This document shows, piece by piece, positions 11,971-22,900 of a stretch of 64,000 bases of DNA. This stretch comes from Sternotherus odoratus (Eukaryota > Chordata > Testudines > Kinosternidae): the NCBI GenBank assembly GCA_032164245.1, contig JAVMKO010000169.1:82501-146500 (forward strand). Reading direction: 5' to 3'. The first letter of the stretch is position 1, and the number at the start of each line of letters is the position of its first letter. The position numbers were made by a program, and so were the translations under genes. The notes under the pieces are model-generated. The model was not told the DNA's origin and did no database searches. It saw only the letters and a program-made list of their open reading frames with translations.

Positions 11971-12560
11971 GGGGGTACTACGGGTACAGCTGTACCGGGC
12001 CCCAGACTTTAGGGGGGCCCCGGTACACAGCTGTACCCATAGTCATACCCCCTTGTCGCCAGGCCTTGAGAGCGGGGAAGGGGCGGGGAGGCGGCGCGGC
12101 TCTCCTCCGGACGAGCGCGCGTGTCCCCGGCAGGAGCAGAGAGCCCGGCCGGCGGCAGCGGCGCAGTCCGGGGGAGAAAGTGCGGGGGGAGGCTCCGCAG
12201 CATGGTAGGGCTTCCCCCGCCGGGTCCGGGGGAGAAAGGGCGCGGGGGGGGAGAGGGAGAAAGGGCACGGGGGGGAGAGAGAAAGAAAGGGTGCGGGGGG
12301 GGAGAGAAAGAAAGGGCGTGGGGGGGGAGAGAAAGAAAGGGCACGGGGGGGGGAGAAAGGGCGGCTCGCGCCGCTCCCGGGCTCGCGCTGCTGCCAGACG
12401 CTGTCAGCTGGGGCAGGGGGGAGCGCCGGCTGGGCTGGGCTGGGGGGCCCCCCCAGCTGGGCTTTCCCCCCCAGCCGCTGTCAGCTGGGGGGTCCCCGGC
12501 TGGGCTGGGGGGGCCCAAACGATCAGAGTAGGGGGCCCCCAAATTTCTGTCACCGGCCCT
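11971..12560. mobile_element. non-autonomous hAT transposon, same family as 29.5 kb
   Basis: 590 bp, target duplication GAGCACAG (11,963-11,970; 12,561-12,568). The paralogous site at 44,776-44,783 is empty. The 3' end is CTGTCACCGGCCCT; the matching first 12 or so bases at the 5' end are missing. Interior has a few copies of the GGGGGAGAGAGAAAGAAAGG-type repeat. Confidence 0.8.
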
Positions 12561-13040
12561 GAGCACAGCTGCCTCCTGGCTTCCCGCCAGCTGCCCTCCC
12601 ACCCCGCTCTCACATCCATGCTCCTCACTGGGAGCCCAGCTGTTCCCCAACCCTGCTCTCATATGTGTGCTTCCTGCCGGGAGTATGGGAGCCCCCTCTA
12701 CATGCTCTCAGCTACATGCTCCCCAATGGGAGTGGGGCAGTTGCCTGGGCTCTCGACTCCCCACTCCCCACTTTAAATGGGACAACCACCCAGACTCCCA
12801 GTGGGGAGTAGGGAGCCTTGGTGCAGCCAGGTTTCCCATATGAAGTGGGGAGCCAAGACCTCTGGATCAGTCCAGCTCTGAGTGGGAATCAAAGAGCGTG
12901 GGCAACAGCCTGGCTGGGAGCGGGGAGTAAGGGATACAGTCTGGCTTGGAGCAGGTCAACAGGAGGAGTTTCTTGTTAATTTCATGGAACTGTCTACGCG
13001 GACACTGCATCACCCCAACTAAACCAACAATAGCCCTATG

Positions 13041-13042
13041 CA

Positions 13043-13126
<84 letters not shown>

Positions 13127-13128
13127 AA
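13041..13128. repeat. (GAAA)n microsatellite
   Basis: About 22 uninterrupted tetranucleotide units. It stands where the sister copy has roughly 490 bp of non-repetitive sequence (45,253-45,745), so a deletion accompanied or followed the repeat expansion. Confidence 0.95.
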
Positions 13129-13246
13129 ACATTATTTTGTTTTGGTCAGAAGTACCCAATCCATCACATAGATTATTTACACAGAATTTGATCTTATATT
13201 ATAAATATGAAAAAAGTCTAGAAATGTAGAAGGAAGATTTTCCTAC

Positions 13247-13351
13247 TTAAATAATAGCAAATTAAGAAGATGAAACTGATGATGATGTGGACAACAACAA
13301 TGCCTATGAGAATTTTGTTTTGTAGGGCTAAGTCATCCTCAACAATTCTTC
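13247..13351 (-). pseudogene. transmembrane exon, second copy
   Basis: Identical in all 105 bases to the TM exon at 45,865-45,969, with the same acceptor and donor, although the surrounding introns differ at a few percent of sites. It lies between the frameshifted B30.2 exon and two stalk exons. No heptad or WRR exon was found between it and 9.5 kb, so spliced directly it would join the frameshifted B30.2 exon. Called part of a pseudogene because the copy lacks signal and IgV exons. Confidence 0.7.
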
Positions 13352-13966
13352 CTGTAGATCAAGACAAAAGAAAAAGGTCATTAGTTACTGATCAGGAAGT
13401 GCCTTTCCATTTTAAAGATTGAGAATGATTCTAGGTTGTTTGGCATCTTTTTTTGTATGTGTTTGCTGTTAGAAGAATTAAAATTATTTTCCAAATCAAA
13501 TGAATGAAATGGATAGAGACCAGTCAAGATTTCAAAACAAACAAACAAGAAGCAAAGCATCATATTTTCTCATTTATTATATTTGTTCCTCAATATTACA
13601 TCAGAGAGGGTTTTTTTTTAACAAATAGTTTCCACAACATACGAAATCTTTGAGCATAAAAAGGAGAAAACTACTATGTAAATTTGTACCAATGACTTGT
13701 GAACAAATCCTGTCTATAGACTGACTCACTAGGCTTGGGTGGTCTGGAATTTTGCTAAATCCTCTGCAGAATTCCCTCATTTTTGGTTCTCTCAAAATGC
13801 ACTTTTTGTCCTTTGACTTTCCTTAAAATTGTCACATTGCCTCAGAGGGCTGTTGTCTGCAGTTTACCAATGGTTCTTACCTTTTATTATTATGATATAA
13901 TTTATTACCTATCATAATAAACATTTTGGTGTTTTTGAAAGTAGAGAACAAAGAATGCAGACTTAC

Positions 13967-14059
13967 CAGTGTTGTTCTGAAAGGCTTCTCGGGGAAAAGA
14001 TCTTTTTCTCCTTTCTCCCTTGTCTTCTTTCTCTTTCAGTGTTTCACCATTTTCAAATT
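13967..14059 (-). pseudogene. stalk exon, copy A
   Basis: 93 bp, phase 1-1, acceptor CCAATAG, donor CTG|gtaagt. Open; codes a piece starting FENGETLKEKEDK with the basic motif ERRKRSF, ending QNNT. Differs from the 46.6-kb stalk exon by a handful of substitutions without a stop. It precedes the 13.3-kb TM exon on the minus strand. Confidence 0.6.
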
Positions 14060-14469
14060 CTATTGGGACACAGGGCAAAGAGGAGATGGGGGAGTTGTTA
14101 TATTGAAAGGTGTTATTTATGCCATCAACTGCTTCTTTGATCTACAGACAATTATAGAAGTGATTGAAAGTGCTATCCAGGGGCTACGCAATTCATGTGT
14201 TCTCCATTTCCCCTTTCCAGTTTTCAGATTTCCACGAAAATTGACAGGGTTCTCCTCATTAATATCTAGAACATTCCCTGAAATTCTGGAATTGATCAGA
14301 GACAGAGTTCAAAAATTGTCATATTGCATCTATTAACACATAGGTCTGAAACTCCAAGTTATGCTAAAGAATAGTTAATCAAGACTGCCATTTGGCTTTG
14401 CAAAGTGAGGCTAACAGAGATAATAAAAATGTTAGAAAACAGAATTAACATTAACATCTGCAAATTTTG

Positions 14470-15010
14470 CTTTCTCATTGTTCACCTCCTTTCCCAGATC
14501 ATTTATGAAGGTGTTGAACAGGACACACTCAAGTACAGATCCTTGGATCTTACTGCTCTCCCTTTTGAAAACTCACCACTTATTACTTCACCTTTCTTTC
14601 CTGCTTTTAAACCAGTTACTAATCTATGAGAGGACCTTCCCTCTTAACCCATGGCAGGTTACTTTGCTTAAGAGCCTTTGGTGGGGGAATCTGTATTTCT
14701 GAAATTACAACTTCACTGTACCCACTTCATCAACTTTGTTCACCTGCTGACTGCCTCCAAGAATTGGTGAGTTCTCTTTAAAAAAGCTGCATTGGCTCTT
14801 CCCCAAGATAGTATTCATGCAAGTATGTGAGAATTCTATGCTTTGCTATAGTTTCTACCAATTTCCTTGGTACTGAAGTTAGACTTTCCAGACTGTAATT
14901 GCCAGCATCACCTGTGAAGCCCTTTTAAAATAAAATTGTTGCTACATTAACTATCTGCCATTCATCTGTTACTGGCTGTTCTGGAGAATGCCACTGATTT
15001 CTCCAGTTTC
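14470..15010 (-). repeat. old CR1-like LINE relic
   Basis: Antisense remnants of a CR1 reverse-transcriptase region (the strip TTGGTACTGAAGTTAGACTT then CTGTAATTGCC corresponds to the same antisense CR1 block at 31,380-31,420). Further copies of the same relic occur at 47,090-47,445 with 50,155-50,345, and at 51,885-52,392 with 52,609-52,690. No ORF remains. Confidence 0.6.
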
Positions 15011-15772
15011 GTCTCCCAGGATTGTGAGATAGCTCAGAATCCTGGATGGTAGTTCGCGAACCTGCTCTGATTTCTTCACAGGCTGCAGCTCCTGCCCATT
15101 CTTTGTAACCTAAGGGAGTTCAGCTTTGGGGAACTACCATGTCAGCTACGGGCTAGGTCAGTCTCCTGACCGTGGGGACCCAACACATCCATGGACACGT
15201 AGGTAACAGGTAAAACAAGGAGAGTTTCGGAAGGGACTATCTTCAGGGAAATAGCTTTGTCCCTTTGTTATGGCTTTCGTTTTAATGCAGGGCACGGTCC
15301 CAATTTCTCTGTTTTTCCTGCTGAAGTTCAAAGAAATTCTTCGTCTGCTTCTCCAGGGGATTCCAGATCATGGCGAGTCCCCACAGTATATGGCAAGTTG
15401 TATGGCTGCCTGGCCTCCAAAATCCCACAGGCCAAGGCCAATATTGGAGCCTGTCTATACTCAAAAATTAGATCAACCCAGATATATGGCTCAGGGGGTG
15501 AAAATTCCACACCCTTGAGTGGCACAGTTAACTGACCTAACCGTAGTGCAGATGGACCTATGCTAAGGCAAGAATTCTTCAGTCAACTTTGCTTTCGCCT
15601 CTTGGTGAGATGGATTCACTACAGTGATGGGAGACCTCCTCCTGTTGCTGTGTGTGTCTACACAGAAGTTTACCAATGGTTCTTACCTTTTATTATTATG
15701 ATATTAATCGTAAACTCACATAGTAAATGTTTTGGTGTTATTTAAAATAGAGAACAAAGAATGCAGACTTAC

Positions 15773-15865
15773 CACTGTTGTTCTCAAAGGTTTCTACTGG
15801 GGAAGATCTTTTTTTCCTTTTGCTCTCCTCTTCTGTCTCTTTTGGTGTTTCACCATTTTTAAATT
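15773..15865 (-). pseudogene. stalk exon, copy B
   Basis: 93 bp, phase 1-1, acceptor CCTAATAG, donor CAGTG|gtaagt. Open; codes a variant with KRKKRSS in place of ERRKRSF, then PVETFENNS. It is the more diverged stalk but keeps the R-X-K-R-S motif, the length and both splice sites. It stands 1.7 kb upstream of copy A, so both could be included in one transcript without shifting frame. Confidence 0.58.
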
Positions 15866-16072
15866 CTATTAGGATATGGGGCATAGAGGAGATGGGGGAG
15901 TTGTTATGCTGAAAGGTGTTATTTATGCCATTTACTGCTTCTTTGTTCAACAGGCAATTAAAGCAGTATTTGAATGCGCTATGATAGCTCTGCAAGCACT
16001 TTGCAGATTTCCACCAAAAATGACAGGGTTCTTCCCTTTGATATCTATAACATCCCTGAAATTCCTTGTATG

Positions 16073-16642
16073 CCCTTGTTGCTAAGAAGACTAATGGCAT
16101 TTTGGGCTGTATAAGTTGGGGCATTGCCAGCAGATTGAGGGATGTGACTGTTCCCCTCTATTCGACATTGGTGAGGCCTCATCTGGAGTACTTTGTCCAG
16201 TTTTGGGGCCCACACTACAGAGAAGGGCAACAAAAATGAGTAGGGGCCTGGAGCACATGACTTATGAGGAGAGGCTGAGAGAACTGGGATTGTTTAGTCT
16301 ACAGAAGAGAAGACTGAGGGGAGATTTGATAGCTGCTTTCAACTACCTGAAAGGGGGTTCTAAAGAGGATAGATCTAAACTGTTCTCAGTGGTACCAGAT
16401 GACAGACCATTGAGTAATGGTCTCAAGGTGCAGTTGGGAAGATTTAGATTGGATATTAGGAAAAACTTTTTCCCTAGGAGGGTGGTCAAGCATTGGAATG
16501 GGTTAACTATGGAGGTGGTAGAATCACCTTCCTTAGAGGTTTTTAAGGTCAGGCTTGACAAAGCCCTGGGTGGGATGATTTAGTTGGGGATTGGCTAGAT
16601 GACTCCAGAGGTCCCTTCCAACCCTAAGATTCTATGATTCTA
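16073..16642 (+). repeat. CR1 LINE 3' end
   Basis: 5'-truncated CR1. An open frame (16,116-16,583) codes the C-terminal tail seen in CR1 ORF2 ([20 protein letters not shown], then [15 protein letters not shown]). The DNA closely matches 49,517-50,130 in the larger CR1. Ends with the CR1-type ATTCTATGATTCTA tail. Confidence 0.88.
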
Positions 16643-17370
16643 AGCTCCGCAGAGGCTCCAGCCCTGGACTAGTTACAGCCCTTACCAGGGAGAGCTGAGG
16701 AGCCAGGACTGTGGATCAGAGGCCCACGGCAAGTGAGACCCCAGTAAGCAGTGGCGACTGCTGAGGAGCCCAGAGACCATGGAGCTACAGGGACTATGGG
16801 AACTGAAGGACTGGTGGAAAGTGACCCAGGGAAGGGAAGGGAAGGGAGTGGTACCTCCCACCACTGTGAGGTTGGCGTGTTGCAGTCAGGATTCCCCGCT
16901 GACCCCGAGATGGACCACCTTGCCCCTGACAGGGCCCTGGGTTGGAGCCCGGTGAAGGTGGGAGGGCCTGGGCTCCCCCACCGGGGGTTACAACCCCCCA
17001 TTTCCATGACATGACATAACTCCTACCCCAAGCTTTAGAGGGACTCTGTCCATTAGGCCACACTGCCACGGAGGCATTATACTCAGAGACTCTGACCATT
17101 GGGCAACACTGCCATTGGGGCGTATACATAGTGACTTTGGCCATTGGGCCATGCTGCCATAGACACACAGGTTATAGGGGCTTCAGCCGCGAGGCTGCAC
17201 TCTCCCAAAAGGCGAAAGGTTATAAAGACCCCAGCCATCAGGTCCCACAAACTGACCACCAAAACGGTAGTAGAATCGTCTGAGGTGTAGAAGAGGTGCG
17301 GTTATCTCTCACCCCAAACCAAATGGGGCCGACGAGGTACCCTCCACAATATCCCTCCACAATATCCCTA
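16643..17370. repeat. probable LTR-retrotransposon leader fragment
   Basis: GC-rich, with phrases such as GAGCCCGGTGAAGGTGGG and GGCCTGGGCTCCCCCACCGG that recur at 24,275-24,320 inside the solo LTR at 23.9 kb. No ORF of note. A gypsy-type leader next to the Gag remnant at 17.4 kb is plausible but unproven. Confidence 0.35.
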
Positions 17371-18513
17371 GATCGACCGCATATTTAGGAATATATTTCT
17401 TTTTTATTTCATTTATAAAATCAGTTGGTTTGGTGAGAGGTGATTTGGGAGAATTTCCACAATCTCAGAAAATTAACCTGCTGGTTCAACAGAAGTGGTC
17501 AGGCTTTGTAGCAGGTTCTCGGTTTTAGTCCCCATTACACTCAGTAAAACGGAAACCTTTTGCTCAACACTGATACCGCTAGTTATTGTACTGTGTTCTC
17601 CTCTCTCCACACAGCTCAGTGGTGGACTGACCCACTTTATCAAACAAGACGGTTTTCCCCAAATAGCCCAACTTTTACAAACCTTTTATATTTTTTTCTA
17701 GAATAATCGGTTTTGTCCCAGTCCCAGTCACTGAAGTTTCCTTTTAGTTTAGAACTAAAGACTTATTCTCTGTTCCACTGTACTATGGGTTTGGGCTTCC
17801 CTCCTGGTTACCAATCGTTGTGTCATCTGCTCCTTACAAAGCCAAAACAATAGGAAGAAACAAGCAGGCTCCAAATATTCCAAATAAACAAGTTTATTCC
17901 AGATAAATGAATTTTCTAAATGTACACAAGCATGCATGGCTTAGGTGCACATGTATTGCTGTGCTGACAGGTTCCTGGCAGCTTCCAATTCATAGACGAT
18001 AGTGAACATGAATAGAGGGCTCACAGCTGATTTAAAGGGATATTACTCTATTTCTATAAGCTACATGACTGCTAAATAAAAATACTTAGTTTTAGAAAGT
18101 TGTTTGGTCAGTATCTTTGGTCACAGTTTCCTGAAAGGAGGATCAAGCAGGTGCCCAGTCTGAGATGGGACCGAAGGGTGGTAAGTGGATGGTATGACCA
18201 GGTTATTGTAGTCAGATTCTTGCCTAAGTGTTGAAGACATTCAACCATAAGACAGGTAAGGTCAAGAGTCCGGGGGAGCGGGAAGGAGGGGAGCTCTCAG
18301 AGGGACTGGAAAGGGGGTTTTGGTGCAGCTGCCTTGTAACTATGACAGTAAATCTTTCATGGCTGTGTAGAGGGATGGCGGGGTATTTTATATTCTCCAC
18401 TTTTGTAGTTACACAGGCCAGTCACAAGCCCTTCATTGGTTATGTTATACATTTGGTGATCTTGTGTCTCAGATATAAATGAATAGGTGAATCAGGATAG
18501 GTTTTCCCCATTA

Positions 18514-18940
18514 CAGTAAAACCTCCATTTAATGGACTAATTTGGGCGAGGGGGTGTCCGTTAAATCAAAAAGTCCATTATTTAATAAAAAAACAAATGA
18601 GCTGTCGGAGCAGCAGCCCGCCTGTTGCTGGGACCCGGGCGGGAGCCGGCAGCCGGCCCGCGTGCTGCCAGGACCCGGGCGGCAGCCAGGAGCTGGCAGC
18701 CAGCCCGCCTGGGTCCCGGCTGCCGGAAGCCGGCAGCCAGCCTGCCAGTGGCTGGGACCTGGGCAGCAGCCAGGAGCCAGGAGCCAGTCCGCCTGCTGCC
18801 AGGACCAGGGCGGCAGCTGGGAGCCAGCAGACGGCCGCCAGGGAAGGGGACCGGGGCCGCAGCAGGGAGGGGTCGCGGTCTTATATTTATCAGAAATTTT
18901 GTCCATTGCATCCGAAGTCCGTTAAATCGACGTTTTACTG
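18514..18940. mobile_element. pogo/Tigger-like MITE with GC-rich core
   Basis: 427 bp flanked by TA on both sides. Termini CAGTAAAACCTCCATTTAATGG and CCGTTAAATCGACGTTTTACTG are inverted repeats. The paralogous site (6,309-6,310, TTAATATCC) is empty. The interior is a GC-rich tandem array of a roughly 40-bp unit with CCGGCAGCCAGCCCGCCTG-like sequence, yielding false ORFs in most frames. No transposase. Confidence 0.8.
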
Positions 18941-19388
18941 TAATATCCACCCAGCAGCTCCCACTGTGACATGTATTGTCAGATTTTCTAAGGAGCTCTT
19001 CATGTTGGGTAACTGGGAAATGAGCCCTTGAAAATCTTGAAATCTTGAAAATCTAATTTGTGGTGCTGATTCTTCTGGTACACTAATCTCCTTTCCTTAA
19101 CAGCTTAATCAAATAATAATATTTGTCAGCGGAAAAAGACAAAATCATTTATTGTTGAAATCAAGTAATTCAGATGGCAGATCACAGAGTACAGAGTAAA
19201 AACTACAATTCACATTTTACTGGAGAGAAACTTGATTTCATAGGTTCATAGCCATAACACGAGTAACAGTGCTGGTCTAGAGATGGCATCACAGATAATA
19301 TAGAAATAAAATGTAATTCAAGTTCATTGCTGAGAAAATTGATTTCAAAGATACATTGGGATGAGTGACTGGCAGTGCCACTTTAAGC

Positions 19389-19918
19389 TCATTCATGTTC
19401 ATTTACAGAAGAAATTCTCATTGATGTTTCTTTGTGGGAATTTTTAAAGAATGGATAAACCTCTCCTGAGAATGAACAATCATTAAATGTGAACAACACA
19501 CACCTGTCAGTTACATTGAAAAAGGTCACCTGCCTGTGTTGGTAACTAAGGTAAACTCCAATTTTTTGGGGCTTTTTCTGCACAGTGACCCGGGTCCATG
19601 GATCTGTTTTTGCCCAATAATCTTTCCCACTCAGACCCAGAGCCCAGAATCCCTCTTTAGGGGACAGGGGAAGTTTTCCTTTTCTCTGTATGGAATTTCT
19701 GGCCACTCCCAGGTCCCAGTCAGTGCTGCTCACAACATCCACCTCCCAGTAGTGCTTGCCACCAGAGAATCCTTTAGAGCCCAGCACACAGACAGTCGAA
19801 TCGAACCTCTCTGGACTTGGTGGAACTTTTTGAGGTTGGAGTTCATGAGTAAATTTCTTCTTATCCTCAGAAATGGAGAGGTTGGGGTGGGCCGTGTCTG
19901 GATTAAGAGTGATGTCAT
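19389..19918 (-). CDS. PRY-SPRY (B30.2) terminal exon, intact
   Basis: 530-bp final exon, acceptor TCTCTCTTTGCAG, stop at 19,389-19,391. It codes 176 residues of a full B30.2 domain: PRY segment [18 protein letters not shown], then [57 protein letters not shown] and the terminal VYPFF. An upstream AG 34 bp earlier would also be open in the ORF frame but is incompatible with the phase-1 junction. B30.2 domains of butyrophilins bind proteins or small phospho-ligands in the cytosol; here the ligand is unknown. A TTTATT at 19,148-19,153 (AATAAA on the minus strand) about 235 bp past the stop is a possible poly(A) signal; the copy near 6,608 has lost it. Confidence 0.92.
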
Positions 19919-22900
19919 CTGCAAAGAGAGAATTTAGGAAACCCTTGTCTAACTGCAGAATAAATGGAAACATGGGGGATATGGCTTGTGGGCCAATTCC
20001 TGCTGTCCTTACTCAGGGAAAATGCCTATGGATAATGGATTTTGTTCTATTCTGACAGTGAAATATTTCAGAGATGTGATATTTGATTGAACTTTATACA
20101 CGAATGGGAGGGATCCTGAAATGTTTATCTTACTGCTCCTCAAACATATTGTGCCAGTTTCTGATATAGGTTACACTGGTTGAAAAAACAGAACAAGTAA
20201 GGCCTGAGAGGAAATGCAGTAAAGCCCCAGTTGTTATCTCCGTGATAGCAACATGTTCTGTATCCAGGTATTTCAACTATGAAGATAATTTGATTACTAG
20301 GAGAGATGTGTATTCTGTTACCTTCATATTTGTGAGTCCTTCTCCATTCTGAAATGAACGTGAGAAACAACAGACATTGATTACAAGAGGCAACTACTGC
20401 CAATTTCCCCCCATTTGGTAGCAGACATATCCCAGGTTGAGGATAACTCATGATCAAAGTGGGTGAGGTAATATCTTTTACTGGACCAATTTCACCCACC
20501 TTGTGTCTCTAATGTCCTGGGACCGACAGGGATACAACTACACTGCAGATAACTGAGATCATCGGACACAATAGAGAGTGATTTACTTGTGCAGAAAAGA
20601 GACAGGAAAGCACATTAATGGTACACACACACTGTGGCTATTGTACACTTTTGGGCTTCATATGTGGCTCTCATGGAGTCACCAAGTCAGTTCTATCCTT
20701 CATTCATACCTCAGTCTCAAGAAGAGAAAGCAGATCACAAGAAAATGTGTATGGTGATGCTGGAAAAGTGGACAGCTGTATTATTTCTGCTGGGAGTTGC
20801 TGTCTTCCCTGCTATGAGAGAGATGAAAATGGGCTTCAGCAGCAAGGGATATAGGAGAGGAATACAAGAGGAAAGCCTAGCTCCCTCCAAATAACCTAGA
20901 GGAGAGTGTGCTTAAGGGTGATGAGGGAGGAGAGTAAATGAGATAGAAAAATATCATTGCACAAATATAACTGAGGTAATCAGATTTGTGCATGATAATG
21001 TTGTAACTGTACTTACTGATAGGTCAACAAGGCAACACCTTTCAAAGTCAAATTACCTCAGAGCTGCCAGCAATGTGGGATTTCAGATGACCTCTAATTT
21101 GCCAGGTCTATGGGATTTTCCCATAATCCACAGGTTTTCAGATGTTTCTATATGGTAACCCCACTCTGACTGGCCACCTGCCTAGCTCCTTTGGCTTCAG
21201 CTCCACATACTGAACTCCACATACTGAGCTCCACATACTGCTCCACATACTGAGAGACAGCCTCTTTCCTCAGCAACTGAAGAAGGCTTCTCTGTTCTCA
21301 TATCAATGTAACAAAATGAGGTTGGGGTCCAGAAGTCCTCAATCCTTTCATAACTGTGCCTGTAAGGAAGACACGAATCCATGTGGCTCCCGCTACTCAT
21401 CTCCCCTCTTAGCTCTATCAAAGCCCTTAGATCAGGAGTAGCAGTGAGGGGATTCCCTTGCTGCCAGCCCCAAAGACATGGAGGTGCACCCCTAACCCCA
21501 GGCCTGGATAGTGTGACAAGCATAGGAGGAGACCCCGCACTCCTCAAGCTTCACAGGAGTGTGTGTTTTATGCTCACCAGACCTCAAGGGAGAAGGAAGT
21601 GATGGTGGAGAAGACACATATACCAAAAAATCAGCAAGGGTAACAGAATATTTCATATTTTGACTGTGGGACACCCACACATAGTCACTATCTCACAGGA
21701 TGCGATCCTACTGCCATTATTGACATCAATGGCAAATTCCAACTCACATCATTAGAGGCACATTGTCGGGGACTAACTCCCTCTATATTCATAGACTTGT
21801 AAGGGATGATTTGGGGTGAAATTCATCCCTGGACACCGAGCAAGTGCTAGGACTATGCAGCACAACATATTTGCATATGCCTTATTTTGAAGGGATGGGT
21901 GGGATATAAGTGACACAAAGCCCATTTGCATGGAGAAACCTTCACCCAATAGGAGAAGAAATTGATCTGCAGCATTCATCTGATCATCCTAGCAAATGTT
22001 ATCAAACTAATATTTTAACAACAACAAGGATCCTTCAGTTTCAGTATTACTAACTATGAGAACTATATTTCTATTTTCATCATTTTCTACCAAGGAAGTG
22101 AATTAACTTTTACATTAAAATAATCAACACACACTTACTCAGGTCTGCTTGGAGTTCATCTGCAAAGAAAATAAAATTAATGCACATACATTGTGAATTT
22201 CAGTTGGGTTAGCTAGCACATATTACGCCTCACATATCTCACATATTATGTCTCACATACCCCCCAAATATTACACAAACAAACATCCTTTAGGCAACAG
22301 AAGTTAAAGGAAATTAACCTTTTTTCTTTCTGGAACATTTCTGAATAACAAAAGCAAAAAGAAAGCCTTGTTTTTAACATCAAACTTCCAATTTTGGCTC
22401 CGTAGTATACAGAAATAATGTAATAACCAAAACCAAGGCAAGGTTTGGTAATTCTTAAAATATTGTAAGTACAGACATAGTAAAATGCAAGAATCAAAGT
22501 CAATAGTACTTGTGTCATAAGTGTGAAGTGCCTTAGAGTTACTGTTTTACCTGTGAAGGGTTAACCTGAAACAGGAGAGGGGATGATGTATTGGAGCTGC
22601 TAATACCTGGCAGATAAAGGGGGTTACTTTCACTTTGTTCCCAGGCTTTTGTGTCTCTCTCCACAGCCGCTCAGAGTCTGTTTGCATTCCCTGGCTATGG
22701 GGAGGAATCACATCTATGTTTCTATTCATCATTTCAATAATCTTCTAAGAAAGCCAAAAATCTAGCAGTAAGTGTATTCTTGAATTCACTTGGTAATTCA
22801 TCCACGGTGTCCTTAGACTGTTAAGTTTAGCAAAGAAAGAAATTCCAAGGGAGGGGGATCAATGAGGGCTGGGTGATGCTAGGAAGCTTAGTATCTATTG

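Larger units (their letters stand above)
9705..15700. repeat. segmental duplication block B (TM/stalk side)
   Basis: Colinear with 42,800-47,440 and 50,150-50,990. Both contain the same strip, TM exon and stalk exon. Differences are insertions: this copy has hATs at 10,321-11,249 and 11,971-12,560; the other has the solo LTR at 43,640-44,303 and a CR1 at 47.45-50.15 kb. Where the other copy has 45,253-45,745, this one has only a (GAAA)n run. Confidence 0.75.
17371..20105. repeat. segmental duplication block A' (B30.2 side)
   Basis: Counterpart of 3,293-9,700. Contains the Gag relic, the LTR-like strip at 17,755-17,985, the pogo-like MITE, the 3' flank and the intact B30.2 exon. The similarity ends near 20,105, shortly after GAATGGGAGGGATCC, the same point where the copy switches to block B. 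Confidence 0.72.

Noticed and set aside
12009..12776. ORFs of 96-236 residues on both strands
   Set aside because: They span the hAT boundary and its tandem core and have no domain.
13247..14059. T-cell receptor gamma-type connecting and TM exons
   Set aside because: The TM lacks the charged residue and the typical YYTYLLLLLK-like motif of TCR gamma chains; the heptad and B30.2 context fits butyrophilin/B-G better.
18529..19031. ORFs of 114-144 residues on both strands
   Set aside because: Tandem GC-rich core of a MITE bounded by TA target sites; absent from the paralogous copy.
19919..19952. Upstream acceptor giving a longer B30.2 exon
   Set aside because: Use of that AG with the phase-1 junction reads into a stop, whereas the downstream AG keeps frame.
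21773..21979. Repeated small ORF (also at 25,330-25,536)
   Set aside because: It repeats because the intron unit is duplicated; the reading frame is not conserved in the other units and no splice sites bound it.
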